A DNA stretch of 13,533 nucleotides from Clostridium sp. CAG:1193 (GTDB lineage: Bacteria > Bacillota_I > Bacilli_A > RF39 > UBA660). The stretch covers positions 13,787 through 27,319 of the forward strand of contig HF990823.1 in assembly GCA_000436255.1 (NCBI GenBank), given 5' to 3'. Shown here piece after piece: positions 1 to 8,259 of the stretch. The translations under genes were made by a program, and so were the position numbers. The notes beneath the pieces are model-generated. The model had not been told where the DNA came from, made no database searches, and saw only the letters and a list, made by a program, of their open reading frames with translations. Numbering within the stretch: position 1 is the first letter of the stretch; each line of letters opens with the position of its first letter.

Positions 1-158
1 GAACCTTTATATCCGATAGTACCTGCAGAAGCCCAACTTATTGTACTTCCGTTCATATCAGTAATGGTAATAATAGTATTATTATAAGTTACATGAATAT
101 GTGCTTGTCCTTCAGGTACATTCTTTTTAACTTTACGCTTTCTAGCTTTATATGCCAT
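1..158 (-). CDS. rpsK: 30S ribosomal protein S11, 5' part (cut by window edge)
   Basis: The frame from the ATG at 158 encodes about 52 residues beginning [14 protein letters not shown], followed by [16 protein letters not shown] and [12 protein letters not shown], which is the highly conserved N-terminal half of S11. S11 sits on the 30S platform, contacts S7 and helps shape the E-site/mRNA exit region. Only the first 40% or so of the usual ~127-130 residues is present because the gene runs off the left edge. A strong AAGGAGG ribosome binding site lies at about 168-174, 21 nt downstream of the rpsM stop. In this operon type rpoA and rplQ normally follow, outside the window. Identification is secure from the motif and gene order. 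Confidence 0.97.
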   Translation of the reverse strand, partial: MAYKARKRKVKKNVPEGQAHIHVTYNNTIITITDMNGSTISWASAGTIGYKG

Positions 159-179
159 ATTTTTGTTCCTCCTTAACTA

Positions 180-545
180 TTATTTTTTCTTATTAGCAAC
201 AGTTTTTCCTTTACCCTTACGAGTTCTAGCATTTCTGTTTGTTCTTTGACCTCTTACAGGTAATCCTTTACGATGACGAATTCCTTGATATGATCCAATT
301 TCCATTTTAGTTTTGATGTTTAGTCCAACTTCTCTTCTTAAATCACCTTCAACTAAATATTTAGATACTTCATCACGAATACGTGAAATTTCATCTTCTG
401 TTAAATCTCTTGCTTTTGTATCTGGATTAACTTTTGCATCCTTTAAAATTTTGTTTGATAGTTGTCTTCCTATACCATAGATATAAGTTAAAGCAATTTC
501 AATTCTCTTATCATTTGGTATATCTACACCTTTAATACGTGCCAC
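180..545 (-). CDS. rpsM: 30S ribosomal protein S13
   Basis: The product is 121 residues, the usual S13 length. It begins (V/M)[13 protein letters not shown] and carries the signature stretch [13 protein letters not shown] near the C terminus, with a basic tail ending KTVANKKK. S13 sits in the 30S head and contacts tRNA and 23S rRNA through intersubunit bridges. The start is the GTG at 545: AGGAGGTG at 551-558 stands 7 nt upstream, and homology to S13 begins exactly here. The frame is open further upstream to an ATG at 596, but those 17 extra codons lie inside rpmJ in another frame and are not S13-like. The gene follows rpmJ by 14 nt. Confidence 0.97.
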   Translation of the reverse strand: MARIKGVDIPNDKRIEIALTYIYGIGRQLSNKILKDAKVNPDTKARDLTEDEISRIRDEVSKYLVEGDLRREVGLNIKTKMEIGSYQGIRHRKGLPVRGQRTNRNARTRKGKGKTVANKKK

Positions 546-559
546 TATTACACCTCCTA

Positions 560-673
560 TTATCCTTGTCTTTGCTTGTGTTTTGGATTTTCGCAAATAA
601 CAAGTACTTTACCATTTCTTTTAATTATTTTACACTTATCACATATTTTCTTTACTGATGGTCTAACTTTCAT
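560..673 (-). CDS. rpmJ: 50S ribosomal protein L36
   Basis: A 37-residue ORF starting [15 protein letters not shown] and ending PKHKQRQG. It has the zinc ribbon of the standard (C+) form of L36: Cys11, Cys14, Cys27 and His32. L36 is the smallest 50S protein and binds 23S rRNA near the base of the L7/L12 stalk. AGGAGG lies 8 nt before the ATG at 673, directly after the infA stop. Placement between infA and rpsM is the classic order. Retention of all four metal ligands means this is the zinc-dependent form and not the zinc-free paralogue that some bacteria induce in zinc starvation. Confidence 0.97.
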   Translation of the reverse strand: MKVRPSVKKICDKCKIIKRNGKVLVICENPKHKQRQG

Positions 674-688
674 TATTAATTCCTCCTA

Positions 689-904
689 TCATATTCTATA
701 GGTTATACGCCCACGTGTTAGGTCATAAGGTGATAATTCTACTTTTACTGTATCACCTGGTAAGATACGAATGTAATTCATTCTTATTTTACCAGAAACG
801 TGAGCTACTACAGTATGACCATTTTTTAGTTCAACCCTAAACTGTCCACCGGGTAAAACGTCCATAACTTTACCTTCAATTTCAATAGCATCTTTATTTG
901 CCAT
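689..904 (-). CDS. infA: Translation initiation factor IF-1
   Basis: The product is 71 residues (usual length 71-72), a single OB-fold S1-like domain. It contains [29 protein letters not shown] and the C-terminal [13 protein letters not shown], all diagnostic for IF-1. IF-1 occupies the 30S A site during initiation and supports IF-2 and IF-3. The 5' end reads GTG-ATG-ATG-ATG-GCA; GAGG lies at 913-916, giving spacers of 2, 5 and 8 nt to the three ATGs. I choose the last (904) because [13 protein letters not shown] matches the family start; 907 is also possible. The coding region overlaps the end of map by 11 nt, so map and infA translation are probably coupled. It ends in TGA. Confidence 0.95.
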   Translation of the reverse strand: MANKDAIEIEGKVMDVLPGGQFRVELKNGHTVVAHVSGKIRMNYIRILPGDTVKVELSPYDLTRGRITYRI

Positions 905-1655
905 CATCATCACCTCGCGTTAAAATTTCACATCCAGTATCTGTAACTAACACTGTGTGTTCAAAATGTGCTGATGGACTATAATCTTCTGTAACTACTG
1001 TCCATTCGTCATCTAATATACACACATCGTCCTTACCCAAATTTAACATCGGTTCAATAGCTAATACCATTCCACTTTTTAATATTGGCCCTGTATTAGG
1101 TGTCCCATAATTGGGTATTTCTGGATCTTCATGTAATTTAGAACCTACGCCATGACCAACTAGTTCTCTTACGATACCTAAATTGTGTTCTTTAGCATAA
1201 GTACCAACTGCACTACATACATCACCTAATCTATTACCCGCCTTAACCTTGCTAAGCCCAGCAAATAAAGAAGCTTCTGTATGTTTTAATAAATATTCTT
1301 TTTCTTCTGAAATTTTACCAACTTTATAAGTCCAAGCAGAATCACCATGATATCCTTTATAACATACTCCAATATCAACTGAGATTATATCTCCTTCTTT
1401 TAATTTGTAATTAGAAGGTATACCATGTACTACTTCATCATTAACTGAAGTACAAATTGAATTTGGAAATCCATTGTAATTCTTAAATGATGGCGTGCAA
1501 CCTTTGCTTAATATAAATTTTTCAGCTATTCTATCTAACTCTAAAGTAGTAACTCCTGGTTTAATGTGTTTTTCTACTTCTTTATGAGTAAGATAAGTAA
1601 GTCTTCCTGCTTCTTTTAAAAGTTCGATTTCTCTTTCACTTTTTATATTTATCAT
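894..1655 (-). CDS. map: Methionine aminopeptidase, type I
   Basis: A 253-residue metalloprotease of the pita-bread fold (family M24A) that removes the initiator methionine from nascent proteins in the cytosol. The expected metal ligands are all visible: Asp94 (SVDIGV), Asp105 (HGDSAW), His168 (GHGVG), Glu201 (AIEPM) and Glu232 (HFEHT). The substrate-binding His77 (VVHGIP) and His175 (KLHEDP) are also present. Length and spacing match the type Ia enzymes, which lack the SH3-binding N-terminal extension. The start ATG at 1655 overlaps the adk stop as ATGA, implying coupled translation. Its last codons (encoding GDDDGK) overlap the infA start. No L14e/KOW-like gene sits between map and infA, unlike in Bacillus subtilis. 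Confidence 0.97.
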   Translation of the reverse strand: MINIKSEREIELLKEAGRLTYLTHKEVEKHIKPGVTTLELDRIAEKFILSKGCTPSFKNYNGFPNSICTSVNDEVVHGIPSNYKLKEGDIISVDIGVCYKGYHGDSAWTYKVGKISEEKEYLLKHTEASLFAGLSKVKAGNRLGDVCSAVGTYAKEHNLGIVRELVGHGVGSKLHEDPEIPNYGTPNTGPILKSGMVLAIEPMLNLGKDDVCILDDEWTVVTEDYSPSAHFEHTVLVTDTGCEILTRGDDDGK

Positions 1656-2302
1656 ACGTGCCTTCTTAATATAGATTTAATATTATCATATATTTCCTCT
1701 TTAGTACCATTACAACTTATTTTTGTTAATAAACCTTTATTTTCATAATAAGAAATTAATGGCATTGTTTTTTCCATATATGTATCAAATCTATTACTAA
1801 ATTTTTCTATAGTATCATCTTCCCTTTTAGTAAGAGTGCATCCACATTTATTACATTTACCATCTTCTATAAATGAATCAAAGTAAATATTATATATGCT
1901 TCCACAATTATTGCATGATACTCTACCAGTTGCTCTTTTAGTTGCAACTTCTTTTTCTATATCTAAAAAAATCACATGATCAATCTTATCATTATTTTTT
2001 TCCATTAATTCATCTAGCATACTAGCCTGTTTTAATGTTCTTGGAAATCCATCAAAAATTATACCATTAGACTTTTTTATAGAACTTATTTTACTTTCTA
2101 ATAGTCTAAGCATTAATTCATCACTAACAAATAAACCATTATCAATTAAATTTTTTATTTCTTTACCTATCTCTGTGTTTGTTGCTGCAATTTCTCTTAA
2201 CAAATCACCAGTAGATAAATGATATAAACCAAATTCTTCTTTTAATAAACTAGCTTGTGTTCCTTTACCTGCAGCAGGAGGAGCAATGAATATAATATTC
2301 AT
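1652..2302 (-). CDS. adk: Adenylate kinase (zinc LID form)
   Basis: A 216-residue enzyme that interconverts ATP + AMP and 2 ADP. From the N terminus it has a P-loop (residues 7-15), the AMP-binding segment STGDLLR (30-36), FDGFPRT with Arg88 (83-89), the catalytic arginines in RATGR (123-127), a LID domain with Cys130, Cys133, Cys150 and Cys153, and Arg160 and Arg171. The four-cysteine LID is the zinc-binding form common in Gram-positive bacteria. The P-loop is unusual: APPAAGKGT in place of the usual G-x-P-G-A-G-K-G-T, so both Gly7 and Gly10 (E. coli numbering) are Ala while Gly12 and Lys13 are kept. The start ATG shares one base with the secY stop (TAATG). It ends in TGA. Confidence 0.96.
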   Translation of the reverse strand: MNIIFIAPPAAGKGTQASLLKEEFGLYHLSTGDLLREIAATNTEIGKEIKNLIDNGLFVSDELMLRLLESKISSIKKSNGIIFDGFPRTLKQASMLDELMEKNNDKIDHVIFLDIEKEVATKRATGRVSCNNCGSIYNIYFDSFIEDGKCNKCGCTLTKREDDTIEKFSNRFDTYMEKTMPLISYYENKGLLTKISCNGTKEEIYDNIKSILRRHV

Positions 2303-3564
2303 TATTTATAACTCCTACTGTAGTTTTTACTAACTAATTCATTTTCAATTTGATTATATGTTTCTAATGCTACACCTACTACTATTAATAATCCTGTTCC
2401 ACCAACTGTTACATTAGATGGGATATTTGGAAGTAGTGAGCATAATATAGGTAACCCTGCAAGAACTACTAAGAATAGTGCTCCTACTAAAGTTAATCTA
2501 CTTAATACTTTACTTATATAATTTTCAGTGTCCTTGCCTGGTTTAATTCCTGGCATATATCCACCGTTTTTCTTTAAATTAGATGCAAGTTCTTTTGGAT
2601 TTATTTGCATAAATGTATAGAAGTATGCAAATAAGAATATTAATATTACATATAGTATAAATCCTGTTGGAGTTGTATAAACTATATATTTATTTACAAA
2701 ATTTGTAAATGCTGTATTATTAATAAAGTTTGCAATTGTTGCAGGTATTGATATTAATACTGATGCAAATATTACTGGAATAACACTTGCTGAATTTAAT
2801 TTTATTGGAATATAATTTTGTTCTCCACCATAAGCACTTACAGTTCTATTTGAATATTGTATAGGAAGTCTTCTTTCAGCTTTATCTATAAATATTACAC
2901 CAACTATTATTATTAAATATATTAATATAAATAATAAGAATAATAATAATCCAAGTACTGTTTTTTGCCATGATGCAAAACTTACAAATCCATTAAATGC
3001 ACTTATAAACATATTAGGTAAGTTTGCGACAATTCCTGCCATAATTATAAGTGATACACCATTACCTACACCTTTTGTTGTAACTTGATCTCCTAACCAT
3101 AATAGGAAAGCAGTTCCAGCAGTTAATATAACTGCAATTCTCAAATATTCAAGTGCTCCACCTGTTTGACCATATATAGCAAATGAGAACACATAGCCTT
3201 GTATAAATGCAATAATCAATCCCATATATCTTGTTATTTGATTAAGCTTTCTTCTACCAGTTGCACCTTGATTTTTTAAATCTGAGAAATATGGAATTAT
3301 ATCCATTTGTAACAACTGAGTTATAATTGATGCATTAATATAAGGTCCAACACCAAGTGCGAATATTGAGAATGATTCTAAAGCACCACCACTCATAGCA
3401 TTCCACAACTCTAAAAAACCTAAGTCTTTTGTAATTGATGAAGTGCCAGGAACTGGTATGCTTGTACCCAATTTAAATATAAATAATACGAATAAAGTAA
3501 ATAATATTCTATTTCTTAAATCTTTGTTTTTAGGGCTAAATATTTGCTTTATTGCTGCAAACAT
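2302..3564 (-). CDS. secY: Protein translocase channel subunit SecY
   Basis: A 420-residue polytopic membrane protein, the channel of the Sec translocon (with SecE, SecG and SecA). I can place about ten hydrophobic segments, at roughly 20-37, 66-86, 114-133, 142-158, 168-186, 202-226, 258-280, 300-320, 355-378 and 386-402. Diagnostic motifs are GVGPYINASIITQLLQ (71-86), GVGNGVSLII (165-174) and ERRLPIQY (230-237). KELASNLKKNGGYMPGIKPG (324-343) lies in the cytoplasmic loop where SecA and the ribosome dock, and GGTGLLIVVGVALET (388-402) is at the end. The start lies 1 nt after the rplO stop, with GAGGTGAT inside the rplO 3' end as ribosome binding site. Length is normal for Bacillota. Confidence 0.97.
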   Translation of the reverse strand: MFAAIKQIFSPKNKDLRNRILFTLFVLFIFKLGTSIPVPGTSSITKDLGFLELWNAMSGGALESFSIFALGVGPYINASIITQLLQMDIIPYFSDLKNQGATGRRKLNQITRYMGLIIAFIQGYVFSFAIYGQTGGALEYLRIAVILTAGTAFLLWLGDQVTTKGVGNGVSLIIMAGIVANLPNMFISAFNGFVSFASWQKTVLGLLLFLLFILIYLIIIVGVIFIDKAERRLPIQYSNRTVSAYGGEQNYIPIKLNSASVIPVIFASVLISIPATIANFINNTAFTNFVNKYIVYTTPTGFILYVILIFLFAYFYTFMQINPKELASNLKKNGGYMPGIKPGKDTENYISKVLSRLTLVGALFLVVLAGLPILCSLLPNIPSNVTVGGTGLLIVVGVALETYNQIENELVSKNYSRSYK

Positions 3565-3565
3565 A

Positions 3566-4009
3566 TTAGATCACCTCTACTTTTCCACCCGCTGCTTCTA
3601 TCTTTTCTTTTGCAGTCATAGAAAATTTGTGTGCTTTAACTGTTAATTTTTTCTCTAACACACCATTACCAAGAACTTTGATACCTGATAATTGTTTTTT
3701 AACTATACCTGTTTCTTTTAATAATTCTGGAGTTACAACAGTATCTTCATCAAATTTATTTAAATCTGTTAAATTAATTACTGCATACTCACATTTGAAA
3801 TTAGCATTACTAAATCCTCTTTTAGGTAGTCTTCTATATAATGGTAATTGTCCACCTTCGAATCCTGCCTTTCTACTATAACCTGCTCTTGCTTTTTGTC
3901 CTTTATGACCTTTTCCACTTGTTTTACCCATTCCACTTGAAGTTCCTCTACCGATTCTTCTTCTTTCAGTTTTAGATCCTTCAGTTACTTTTAAACTATG
4001 TAATTTCAT
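3566..4009 (-). CDS. rplO: 50S ribosomal protein L15
   Basis: The product is 147 residues and begins [12 protein letters not shown], followed by the glycine-rich rRNA-binding extension [20 protein letters not shown] (about 19-38) and [13 protein letters not shown]. The C-terminal globular part ends [13 protein letters not shown]15 is a late-middle 50S assembly protein that reaches into 23S rRNA. The ATG shares a base with the rpsE stop (TAATG at 4007-4011), so L15 is directly downstream of S5. In most Bacillota rpmD (L30) sits between these two genes; here there is no room for it. The 3' end also contains the ribosome binding site for secY. Confidence 0.97.
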   Translation of the reverse strand: MKLHSLKVTEGSKTERRRIGRGTSSGMGKTSGKGHKGQKARAGYSRKAGFEGGQLPLYRRLPKRGFSNANFKCEYAVINLTDLNKFDEDTVVTPELLKETGIVKKQLSGIKVLGNGVLEKKLTVKAHKFSMTAKEKIEAAGGKVEVI

Positions 4010-4521
4010 TATCCTAACAACTCCTCTACAGTTTTACCTCTTAATGCTGCTATATGTTCAGCACTTCTTTGAGAAGTCAATGCATTAAGTGTTGCTCTTA
4101 CAACATTAATTTTTGTATTTGAGCCAAGTGATTTAGATACTACATCTTTAACACCAGCAAGTTCTAATACACCTCTTACTGATCCTCCAGCAATTATACC
4201 AGTACCAGCTTTTGCAGGTTTAATTAAAACTCTAGCAGCTCCACTTACACCAGTAGCTTCATGTGGTATTGTTCTTTCTTCAACAAGTGGGATTCTAACT
4301 ACATTTTTAGTAGCAGATTGAATAGCTTTTTTTACAGCGTCTTGTACTTCGTTTGCTTTACCAGTACCAAGACCTACACGTCCTTTTCTATCTCCTACTA
4401 CTACTGTAGCAGCAAATCTAAAATGACGTCCACCTTTAGTAACCTTAGTAACACGATTAACTGATATTACTAATTCTTCATATTCTTTAGCTTTGGGTTC
4501 ATTAAATCTTCGTTTTTCCAT
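4009..4521 (-). CDS. rpsE: 30S ribosomal protein S5
   Basis: The product is 170 residues (family about 160-170). The double-stranded-RNA-binding-like N-terminal domain contains [18 protein letters not shown] and [16 protein letters not shown]. The C-terminal domain contains [15 protein letters not shown] and [17 protein letters not shown]5 sits at the mRNA entry channel with S3 and S4 and affects decoding accuracy; the loop around TKGGRHF is the region where spectinomycin-resistance changes occur in other bacteria. AGGAGGAGC precedes the ATG and overlaps the rplR stop (TAG at 4530-4532), leaving an 8-nt gap. The 3' end overlaps the rplO start by one base. Confidence 0.97.
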   Translation of the reverse strand: MEKRRFNEPKAKEYEELVISVNRVTKVTKGGRHFRFAATVVVGDRKGRVGLGTGKANEVQDAVKKAIQSATKNVVRIPLVEERTIPHEATGVSGAARVLIKPAKAGTGIIAGGSVRGVLELAGVKDVVSKSLGSNTKINVVRATLNALTSQRSAEHIAALRGKTVEELLG

Positions 4522-4529
4522 AGCTCCTC

Positions 4530-4892
4530 CTAGAATTCTAAACCGTTTTCACGTGCTGCTTCAGCAAGAGCTTTTACACGTCCATGATATAGGTATCCAC
4601 CTCTATCAAATACTACGGTTTTAATTTTTGCTTTCTTTGCTTTTTCTGCAATAGACTTACCAACTAATTTAGCAGCTTCTACATTTCCACCATTAGTTAT
4701 CTTTAGATCTTTATCACTTGAACTTGCTGATACAATTGTTACACCATTTATATCATCAATTAATTGTGCGCTTATATTAGCGTTTGATCTAAATACACTT
4801 AATCTTGGAGCAGTACTAGTACCACTTAAATTAGTTCTTATACGACTATGTCTAGCTTTACGAGCTTCATTACGAGATATCTTCTTTATCAT
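4530..4892 (-). CDS. rplR: 50S ribosomal protein L18
   Basis: The product is 120 residues, the normal L18 length. It has the basic N terminus [16 protein letters not shown], then [20 protein letters not shown], and ends with the family signature [21 protein letters not shown]18 binds 5S rRNA together with L5 and anchors it in the central protuberance. AAAGGAG lies 8 nt before the ATG; an out-of-frame ATG in that spacer leads quickly to a stop and is ignored. It sits 20 nt after rplF and ends in TAG, one of only three such stops I checked in this operon (with rplN and rpsQ). Confidence 0.96.
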   Translation of the reverse strand: MIKKISRNEARKARHSRIRTNLSGTSTAPRLSVFRSNANISAQLIDDINGVTIVSASSSDKDLKITNGGNVEAAKLVGKSIAEKAKKAKIKTVVFDRGGYLYHGRVKALAEAARENGLEF

Positions 4893-4912
4893 AACATAAT
4901 CTCCTTTACTTA

Positions 4913-5452
4913 TTATTTAGCGGCCTTTTTGCCTTCTTTACGACGAATATGTTCGCCTTTATAACGAATTCCTTTACCTTTGTATGGTTCAGGTTTTCTT
5001 ACTTTTCTTACATTAGCAGCAAATTCACCAACTAATTCCTTATTAATACCTTTAACAGTTATTTCAGTGTTACTAACTGCTTCAACAGTTAAACCACTTG
5101 GAACAGTCATTTTTACAGGATGTGAATAACCTGCATTTACTGTTAATTCATTACCTTGAACTTGAAAACGATATCCGACACCAATTATTTCTAATCCTTT
5201 TTCAAATCCTTTTGAAACTCCTTCAATCATATTTTTTATAATTGCATTTGTAGTTCCTTGCATAGCATTTGAAGAATCAGTTTCATCAGTTCTTTCTACA
5301 GCCAAAGTATTTCCATCTATTTTAACAATTACATTTTTAGAAATAGGGAAATCAAGTGAACCTTTAGGTCCTTTGACTGTGACTATATTGTTTTCAACTA
5401 CTACGTTAACACCTTCAGGTATTGTTAGTGTTCTATTTCCAATACGACTCAT
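4913..5452 (-). CDS. rplF: 50S ribosomal protein L6
   Basis: The product is 179 residues, the usual length, made of two tandem L6 domains. It begins [17 protein letters not shown] and has the C-terminal signature [17 protein letters not shown] followed by a basic tail ([10 protein letters not shown]). L6 lies near the factor-binding site and the sarcin-ricin loop of 23S rRNA and is required for late 50S assembly. AAAGGAGGAG precedes the ATG by a short AAAGA spacer. It lies between rpsH (22-nt gap) and rplR, the standard spc order. Confidence 0.97.
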   Translation of the reverse strand: MSRIGNRTLTIPEGVNVVVENNIVTVKGPKGSLDFPISKNVIVKIDGNTLAVERTDETDSSNAMQGTTNAIIKNMIEGVSKGFEKGLEIIGVGYRFQVQGNELTVNAGYSHPVKMTVPSGLTVEAVSNTEITVKGINKELVGEFAANVRKVRKPEPYKGKGIRYKGEHIRRKEGKKAAK

Positions 5453-5474
5453 TCTTTCTCCTCCTTTGTAATTG

Positions 5475-5873
5475 TTACCAAATATACGCTAAAACTTCTC
5501 CACCAAGGTTAGCCTTACGAGCATCTCTATCAACCATAAGTCCTTTTGATGTTGAAATTATTGCTATTCCTAAGCCATTTAAAACTCTTGGAATATCTTC
5601 ACATTTAGCATATACACGTAATCCTGGTTTTGAAATTCTTTTAAGACCAGTAATTACTCTTTCTTTTTTAGCACCATATTTAAGTTCAATTGTCATCATA
5701 CTTCCTTCGTCAGTAGATTCAATTTTATAACCATTTATATAACCTTCATTCTTTAAAATGTTAGCTATTTCAACTTTTAACTTAGATGTTGGTACTAAAA
5801 CTTCATTATATTTCATCTGATTTGCATTACGAATTCTTGTAAGCATATCAGCAATTGGGTCAGTTACTACCAT
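5475..5873 (-). CDS. rpsH: 30S ribosomal protein S8
   Basis: The product is 132 residues, the exact usual size, beginning [17 protein letters not shown] and ending with [23 protein letters not shown], the conserved C-terminal rRNA-binding fold. S8 binds helix 21 of 16S rRNA; in E. coli it is also the translational repressor of the spc operon, acting at the rplE region. Whether that control exists here is not visible. The start at 5873 is set by GGAGGAGG at 5881-5888, 7 nt upstream. The open frame extends six codons further to a TTG at 5891, but that would place the ribosome binding site inside the coding sequence. Confidence 0.97.
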   Translation of the reverse strand: MVVTDPIADMLTRIRNANQMKYNEVLVPTSKLKVEIANILKNEGYINGYKIESTDEGSMMTIELKYGAKKERVITGLKRISKPGLRVYAKCEDIPRVLNGLGIAIISTSKGLMVDRDARKANLGGEVLAYIW

Positions 5874-5892
5874 AATTATTCCTCCTCCCAAA

Positions 5893-6078
5893 TTACCAAC
5901 TTGATTTTTTTACGCCTGGAATTTGTCCATTATTTGCAAGTTCTCTAAAACAAATACGACATATACCAAACTTACTCATTACTGCATGAGGTCTTCCACA
6001 TCTTTCGCAACGAGTATATTCACGTACCTTAAATTTTTGTGGTCTTTTTGATTTTATAATCATACTTTTCTTTGCCAT
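5893..6078 (-). CDS. rpsN: 30S ribosomal protein S14, zinc-binding type Z
   Basis: A 61-residue protein, the short form of S14 (often called type Z) found in the spc operon of Gram-positive bacteria. It has a four-cysteine zinc site at Cys24, Cys27, Cys40 and Cys43 (CERC and CRIC) and ends [13 protein letters not shown], the invariant C terminus. S14 belongs to the 30S head, near S3 and S10. The longer zinc-free S14 form made in zinc limitation is usually encoded elsewhere. GGAGG precedes the ATG, 12 nt after the rplE stop. Confidence 0.97.
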   Translation of the reverse strand: MAKKSMIIKSKRPQKFKVREYTRCERCGRPHAVMSKFGICRICFRELANNGQIPGVKKSSW

Positions 6079-6090
6079 ATATATCCTCCA

Positions 6091-6630
6091 TTACTTTCTA
6101 AATGGGATTCCTAGTCCACTTAACAAATCAAATGCTTCTTCATTAGTTTTAGCAGTTGTAACAAAAACTATATCCATACCACGTACTTTAACAACAGTAT
6201 CATATTCTATTTCAGGGAATATTAGTTGTTCTTTTATACCTAAAGTATAGTTACCGCGTCCATCGAACGCTTTGTTTGATACGCCTCTAAAATCTTTAAC
6301 ACGTGGAAGAGCTAATCTTATTAATTTTTCTAGGAAAACATACATATTTTCACCACGTAAAGTAACTTTACATCCTATAGGTGCGCCTTCTCTTACTTTA
6401 AATCCAGCTATTGATTTTCTAGCTTTAGTTACTACAGGTTTAGCACCAGTAATAAGTTCAAGATCAGCTACTGCAGCATCTAATAATTTACTATTAGTTG
6501 TTGCTTCTCCTACACCCATATTAATTACTATTTTTTCAAGTTTAGGTACTGCCATCAATGTTGTATAGTTATATTTTTCTTTTAAACTAGGAACGACTTC
6601 CTTTAAATATTTTTCTTTTAGGCGGTTCAT
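6091..6630 (-). CDS. rplE: 50S ribosomal protein L5
   Basis: The product is 179 residues (usual 179-180). Motifs run in order: [52 protein letters not shown] and, near the C terminus, the fold ending [12 protein letters not shown]5 binds 5S rRNA with L18 and contacts the P-site tRNA and S13 across the subunit interface. GAAGGAGGG lies just before the ATG, 17 nt after rplX. Standard spc position between rplX and rpsN. Confidence 0.97.
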   Translation of the reverse strand: MNRLKEKYLKEVVPSLKEKYNYTTLMAVPKLEKIVINMGVGEATTNSKLLDAAVADLELITGAKPVVTKARKSIAGFKVREGAPIGCKVTLRGENMYVFLEKLIRLALPRVKDFRGVSNKAFDGRGNYTLGIKEQLIFPEIEYDTVVKVRGMDIVFVTTAKTNEEAFDLLSGLGIPFRK

Positions 6631-6647
6631 AGATACCCTCCTTCCAA

Positions 6648-6959
6648 TTAATCAATCTTTTCATTAGATTTCTTTGAAATTCTAACTTTTTTACCATCTT
6701 TATTTATTTCATGACCAATTCTAGTACTTTTACCAGATTTTGGATCTGTTATCATTATATTAGAAATATGAATAGGATTTTCTTTTTCAACTATTCCTCC
6801 AGTTTGGTTTTCAGAAGTTGGTTTTTGATGTTTCTTAACCATATTAATTCCTTCAACCACAACTTTATTCTTACTTCTTAGTATATGAAGTATTTTCCCG
6901 CTTTTGCCTTTATCTTTTCCAGCAATAACATTTACTTTATCTCCTACTTTAAAGTTCAT
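6648..6959 (-). CDS. rplX: 50S ribosomal protein L24
   Basis: The product is 103 residues with a KOW motif near the N terminus ([20 protein letters not shown], residues about 5-24), followed by [15 protein letters not shown] and the C-terminal part ending [17 protein letters not shown]24 is one of the two assembly-initiator proteins of the 50S subunit and also lies near the peptide exit tunnel. AAAGGAG is positioned 8 nt before the ATG, overlapping the 15-nt gap after rplN. Length and motif are typical of the family. Confidence 0.97.
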   Translation of the reverse strand: MNFKVGDKVNVIAGKDKGKSGKILHILRSKNKVVVEGINMVKKHQKPTSENQTGGIVEKENPIHISNIMITDPKSGKSTRIGHEINKDGKKVRISKKSNEKID

Positions 6960-6974
6960 AATTCATACTCCTTT

Positions 6975-7343
6975 CTATAATACTTCTGGTGCTAGTGAAA
7001 TAATTTTCATGTATTCTTTATCACGAAGTTCACGAGCAACAGGACCTAATACACGTGTTCCAACTGGAGTTTTATCGTCCTTAATTAAAACGCATGCATT
7101 ATCATCAAATTTAATATAAGAACCATCATCTCTTCTTACACCAAATTTTGTTCTTACTATTACAGCCTTTACGACTTTTCCTTCTTTAATTGTTCCATTT
7201 GGAGTTGCCTTTTTAACTGTACCAACAACTACATCTCCAATGTTACCAGTTTTAACTTTACTACCACCTAGTACTCTAATTACTAAAAGTTCTCTTGCGC
7301 CTGAATTATCAGCTACTTTTAAGCGACTTTCTTGTTGAACCAT
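6975..7343 (-). CDS. rplN: 50S ribosomal protein L14
   Basis: The product is 122 residues, the exact usual size, starting [18 protein letters not shown] and ending [11 protein letters not shown]. It includes the L14 signature around [21 protein letters not shown]14 is a small beta-barrel on the 50S interface that forms a bridge to the 30S subunit with L19; it is also the docking site of the silencing factor RsfS in many bacteria. AAGGAGG precedes the ATG. It opens the spc segment, 28 nt after rpsQ, with no separate promoter that I can see. Stop is TAG. Confidence 0.97.
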   Translation of the reverse strand: MVQQESRLKVADNSGARELLVIRVLGGSKVKTGNIGDVVVGTVKKATPNGTIKEGKVVKAVIVRTKFGVRRDDGSYIKFDDNACVLIKDDKTPVGTRVLGPVARELRDKEYMKIISLAPEVL

Positions 7344-7371
7344 ATTTATTTCCTCCTTTTTACAAATTGGA

Positions 7372-7632
7372 CTATAAAATTACTGCTTCTTCAACTATCT
7401 CAACTAATTTGTATTTCTTAGTTTTTGATATTGGTTTTGTTTCAATTATACGAACTTTATCGCCAATTTTAGCTTTATTATTTTCATCATGTGCAGCATA
7501 TTTTTTAGAAGATTTAACTCTTTTTCCATATAATGGATGCTTACCATATGTTTCTACTAATACAGTAATTGTTTTATCGTTTTTAGCACTTACAACTTTA
7601 CCAACTAGTTCTTGCTTTCTTATTTCTTTCAT
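7372..7632 (-). CDS. rpsQ: 30S ribosomal protein S17
   Basis: The product is 86 residues, the usual size, beginning [20 protein letters not shown]. It has the OB-fold signature with [20 protein letters not shown] near the C terminus. S17 is a primary 16S-binding protein in the 30S body. Two in-frame ATGs exist. I choose 7632 because GGAGG at 7638-7642 lies 5 nt upstream and homology begins there. The ATG at 7644 overlaps the rpmC stop as TAATG but would place the ribosome binding site inside the gene and add four residues (MEGK) that do not fit the family. Stop is TAG. Confidence 0.96.
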   Translation of the reverse strand: MKEIRKQELVGKVVSAKNDKTITVLVETYGKHPLYGKRVKSSKKYAAHDENNKAKIGDKVRIIETKPISKTKKYKLVEIVEEAVIL

Positions 7633-7643
7633 CTTGCCCTCCA

Positions 7644-7838
7644 TTATTTATCTAATTCTCTTTCTCTAATTATAGTTTTCATTCTTGCTACTTCTTTTCT
7701 TAATTCATTAATTCTTGAAGGTTTTTCAAGATTACCTGTAGCAGATGCAAATCTTAAATTAAATAATTCTTCTTTATTAGCTTCAATCTTCTTTAATAAT
7801 TCTTCAGTGGATAATTTTCTTATTTCTTTTGTTTCCAT
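7644..7838 (-). CDS. rpmC: 50S ribosomal protein L29
   Basis: The product is 64 residues, a helical hairpin. It has [18 protein letters not shown], then [17 protein letters not shown] and RIRELRK-like [21 protein letters not shown]29 sits at the rim of the peptide exit tunnel beside L23, where nascent-chain factors such as trigger factor and SRP dock. The start is the ATG at 7838, one base after the rplP stop. Its ribosome binding site (GGTGA, inside the end of rplP) is weaker than the neighbours', which suggests that translation depends partly on ribosomes arriving from rplP. The frame is open to a GTG at 7850, but that lies inside rplP and has no family support. Confidence 0.95.
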   Translation of the reverse strand: METKEIRKLSTEELLKKIEANKEELFNLRFASATGNLEKPSRINELRKEVARMKTIIRERELDK

Positions 7839-7839
7839 A

Positions 7840-8259
7840 TTATTCACCACTTTCCTTCATAACGAATTTACATTTTATTGGTAATTTATGCATTGCAAGT
7901 CTTAATGCTTCTCTTGCTATTTCTTCTGAAACACCAGCAACTTCAAACATAATTTTACCTTTCTTAACAACTGCAACCCAACTATCAGGTGCACCTTTAC
8001 CTTTACCTTGACGAGTTTCTAGAGGTTTTTTAGTAAGTGATAGATGAGGAAATATATTAATATATACCTTTCCACCACGTTTCATATAACGAGTCATAGC
8101 AACTCTGGCTGCTTCGATTTGTTGTTGTGTAATCCAAGCACCTTCCATTGCCATTAATCCATAGTCACCAAAATGTAATTCTGTATTACCTTTTGATACA
8201 CCATCATATCTAAGTCTGTGAGGTCTTCTATATTTAGTTCTTTTTGGTATTAGTGCCAT
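7840..8259 (-). CDS. rplP: 50S ribosomal protein L16
   Basis: The product is 139 residues (family about 136-144), beginning [15 protein letters not shown]. It contains [55 protein letters not shown] and [20 protein letters not shown]16 lies next to the A-site tRNA elbow and is a late 50S assembly protein. GGGAGG is 8 nt before the ATG, within the 3' end of rpsC: the two genes overlap by 26 nt in different frames, an unusually long overlap for this operon. Compared with Bacillus L16 there is one extra residue at the N terminus (MALIPKR instead of MLLPKR). Confidence 0.96.
   Translation of the reverse strand: MALIPKRTKYRRPHRLRYDGVSKGNTELHFGDYGLMAMEGAWITQQQIEAARVAMTRYMKRGGKVYINIFPHLSLTKKPLETRQGKGKGAPDSWVAVVKKGKIMFEVAGVSEEIAREALRLAMHKLPIKCKFVMKESGE

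Noticed and set aside
546..596. N-terminal extension of rpsM to the ATG at 596
   Set aside because: It lies inside rpmJ in another frame, has no S13 similarity, and a good ribosome binding site points to the GTG at 545.
3443..3881. Open reading frames on the + strand opposite secY and rplO
   Set aside because: They are antisense to strongly conserved genes, have no ribosome binding sites of the kind used here and encode biased, low-complexity peptides.
5874..5891. Extension of rpsH to the TTG at 5891
   Set aside because: The extra codons are the purine-rich ribosome binding site itself; the ATG at 5873 gives the exact family length.
7295..8011. Series of + strand open frames opposite rplN to rplP
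   Set aside because: Overlapping one another and antisense to conserved ribosomal genes; they arise from the lack of stop-like codons in AT-rich complement, not from real coding.
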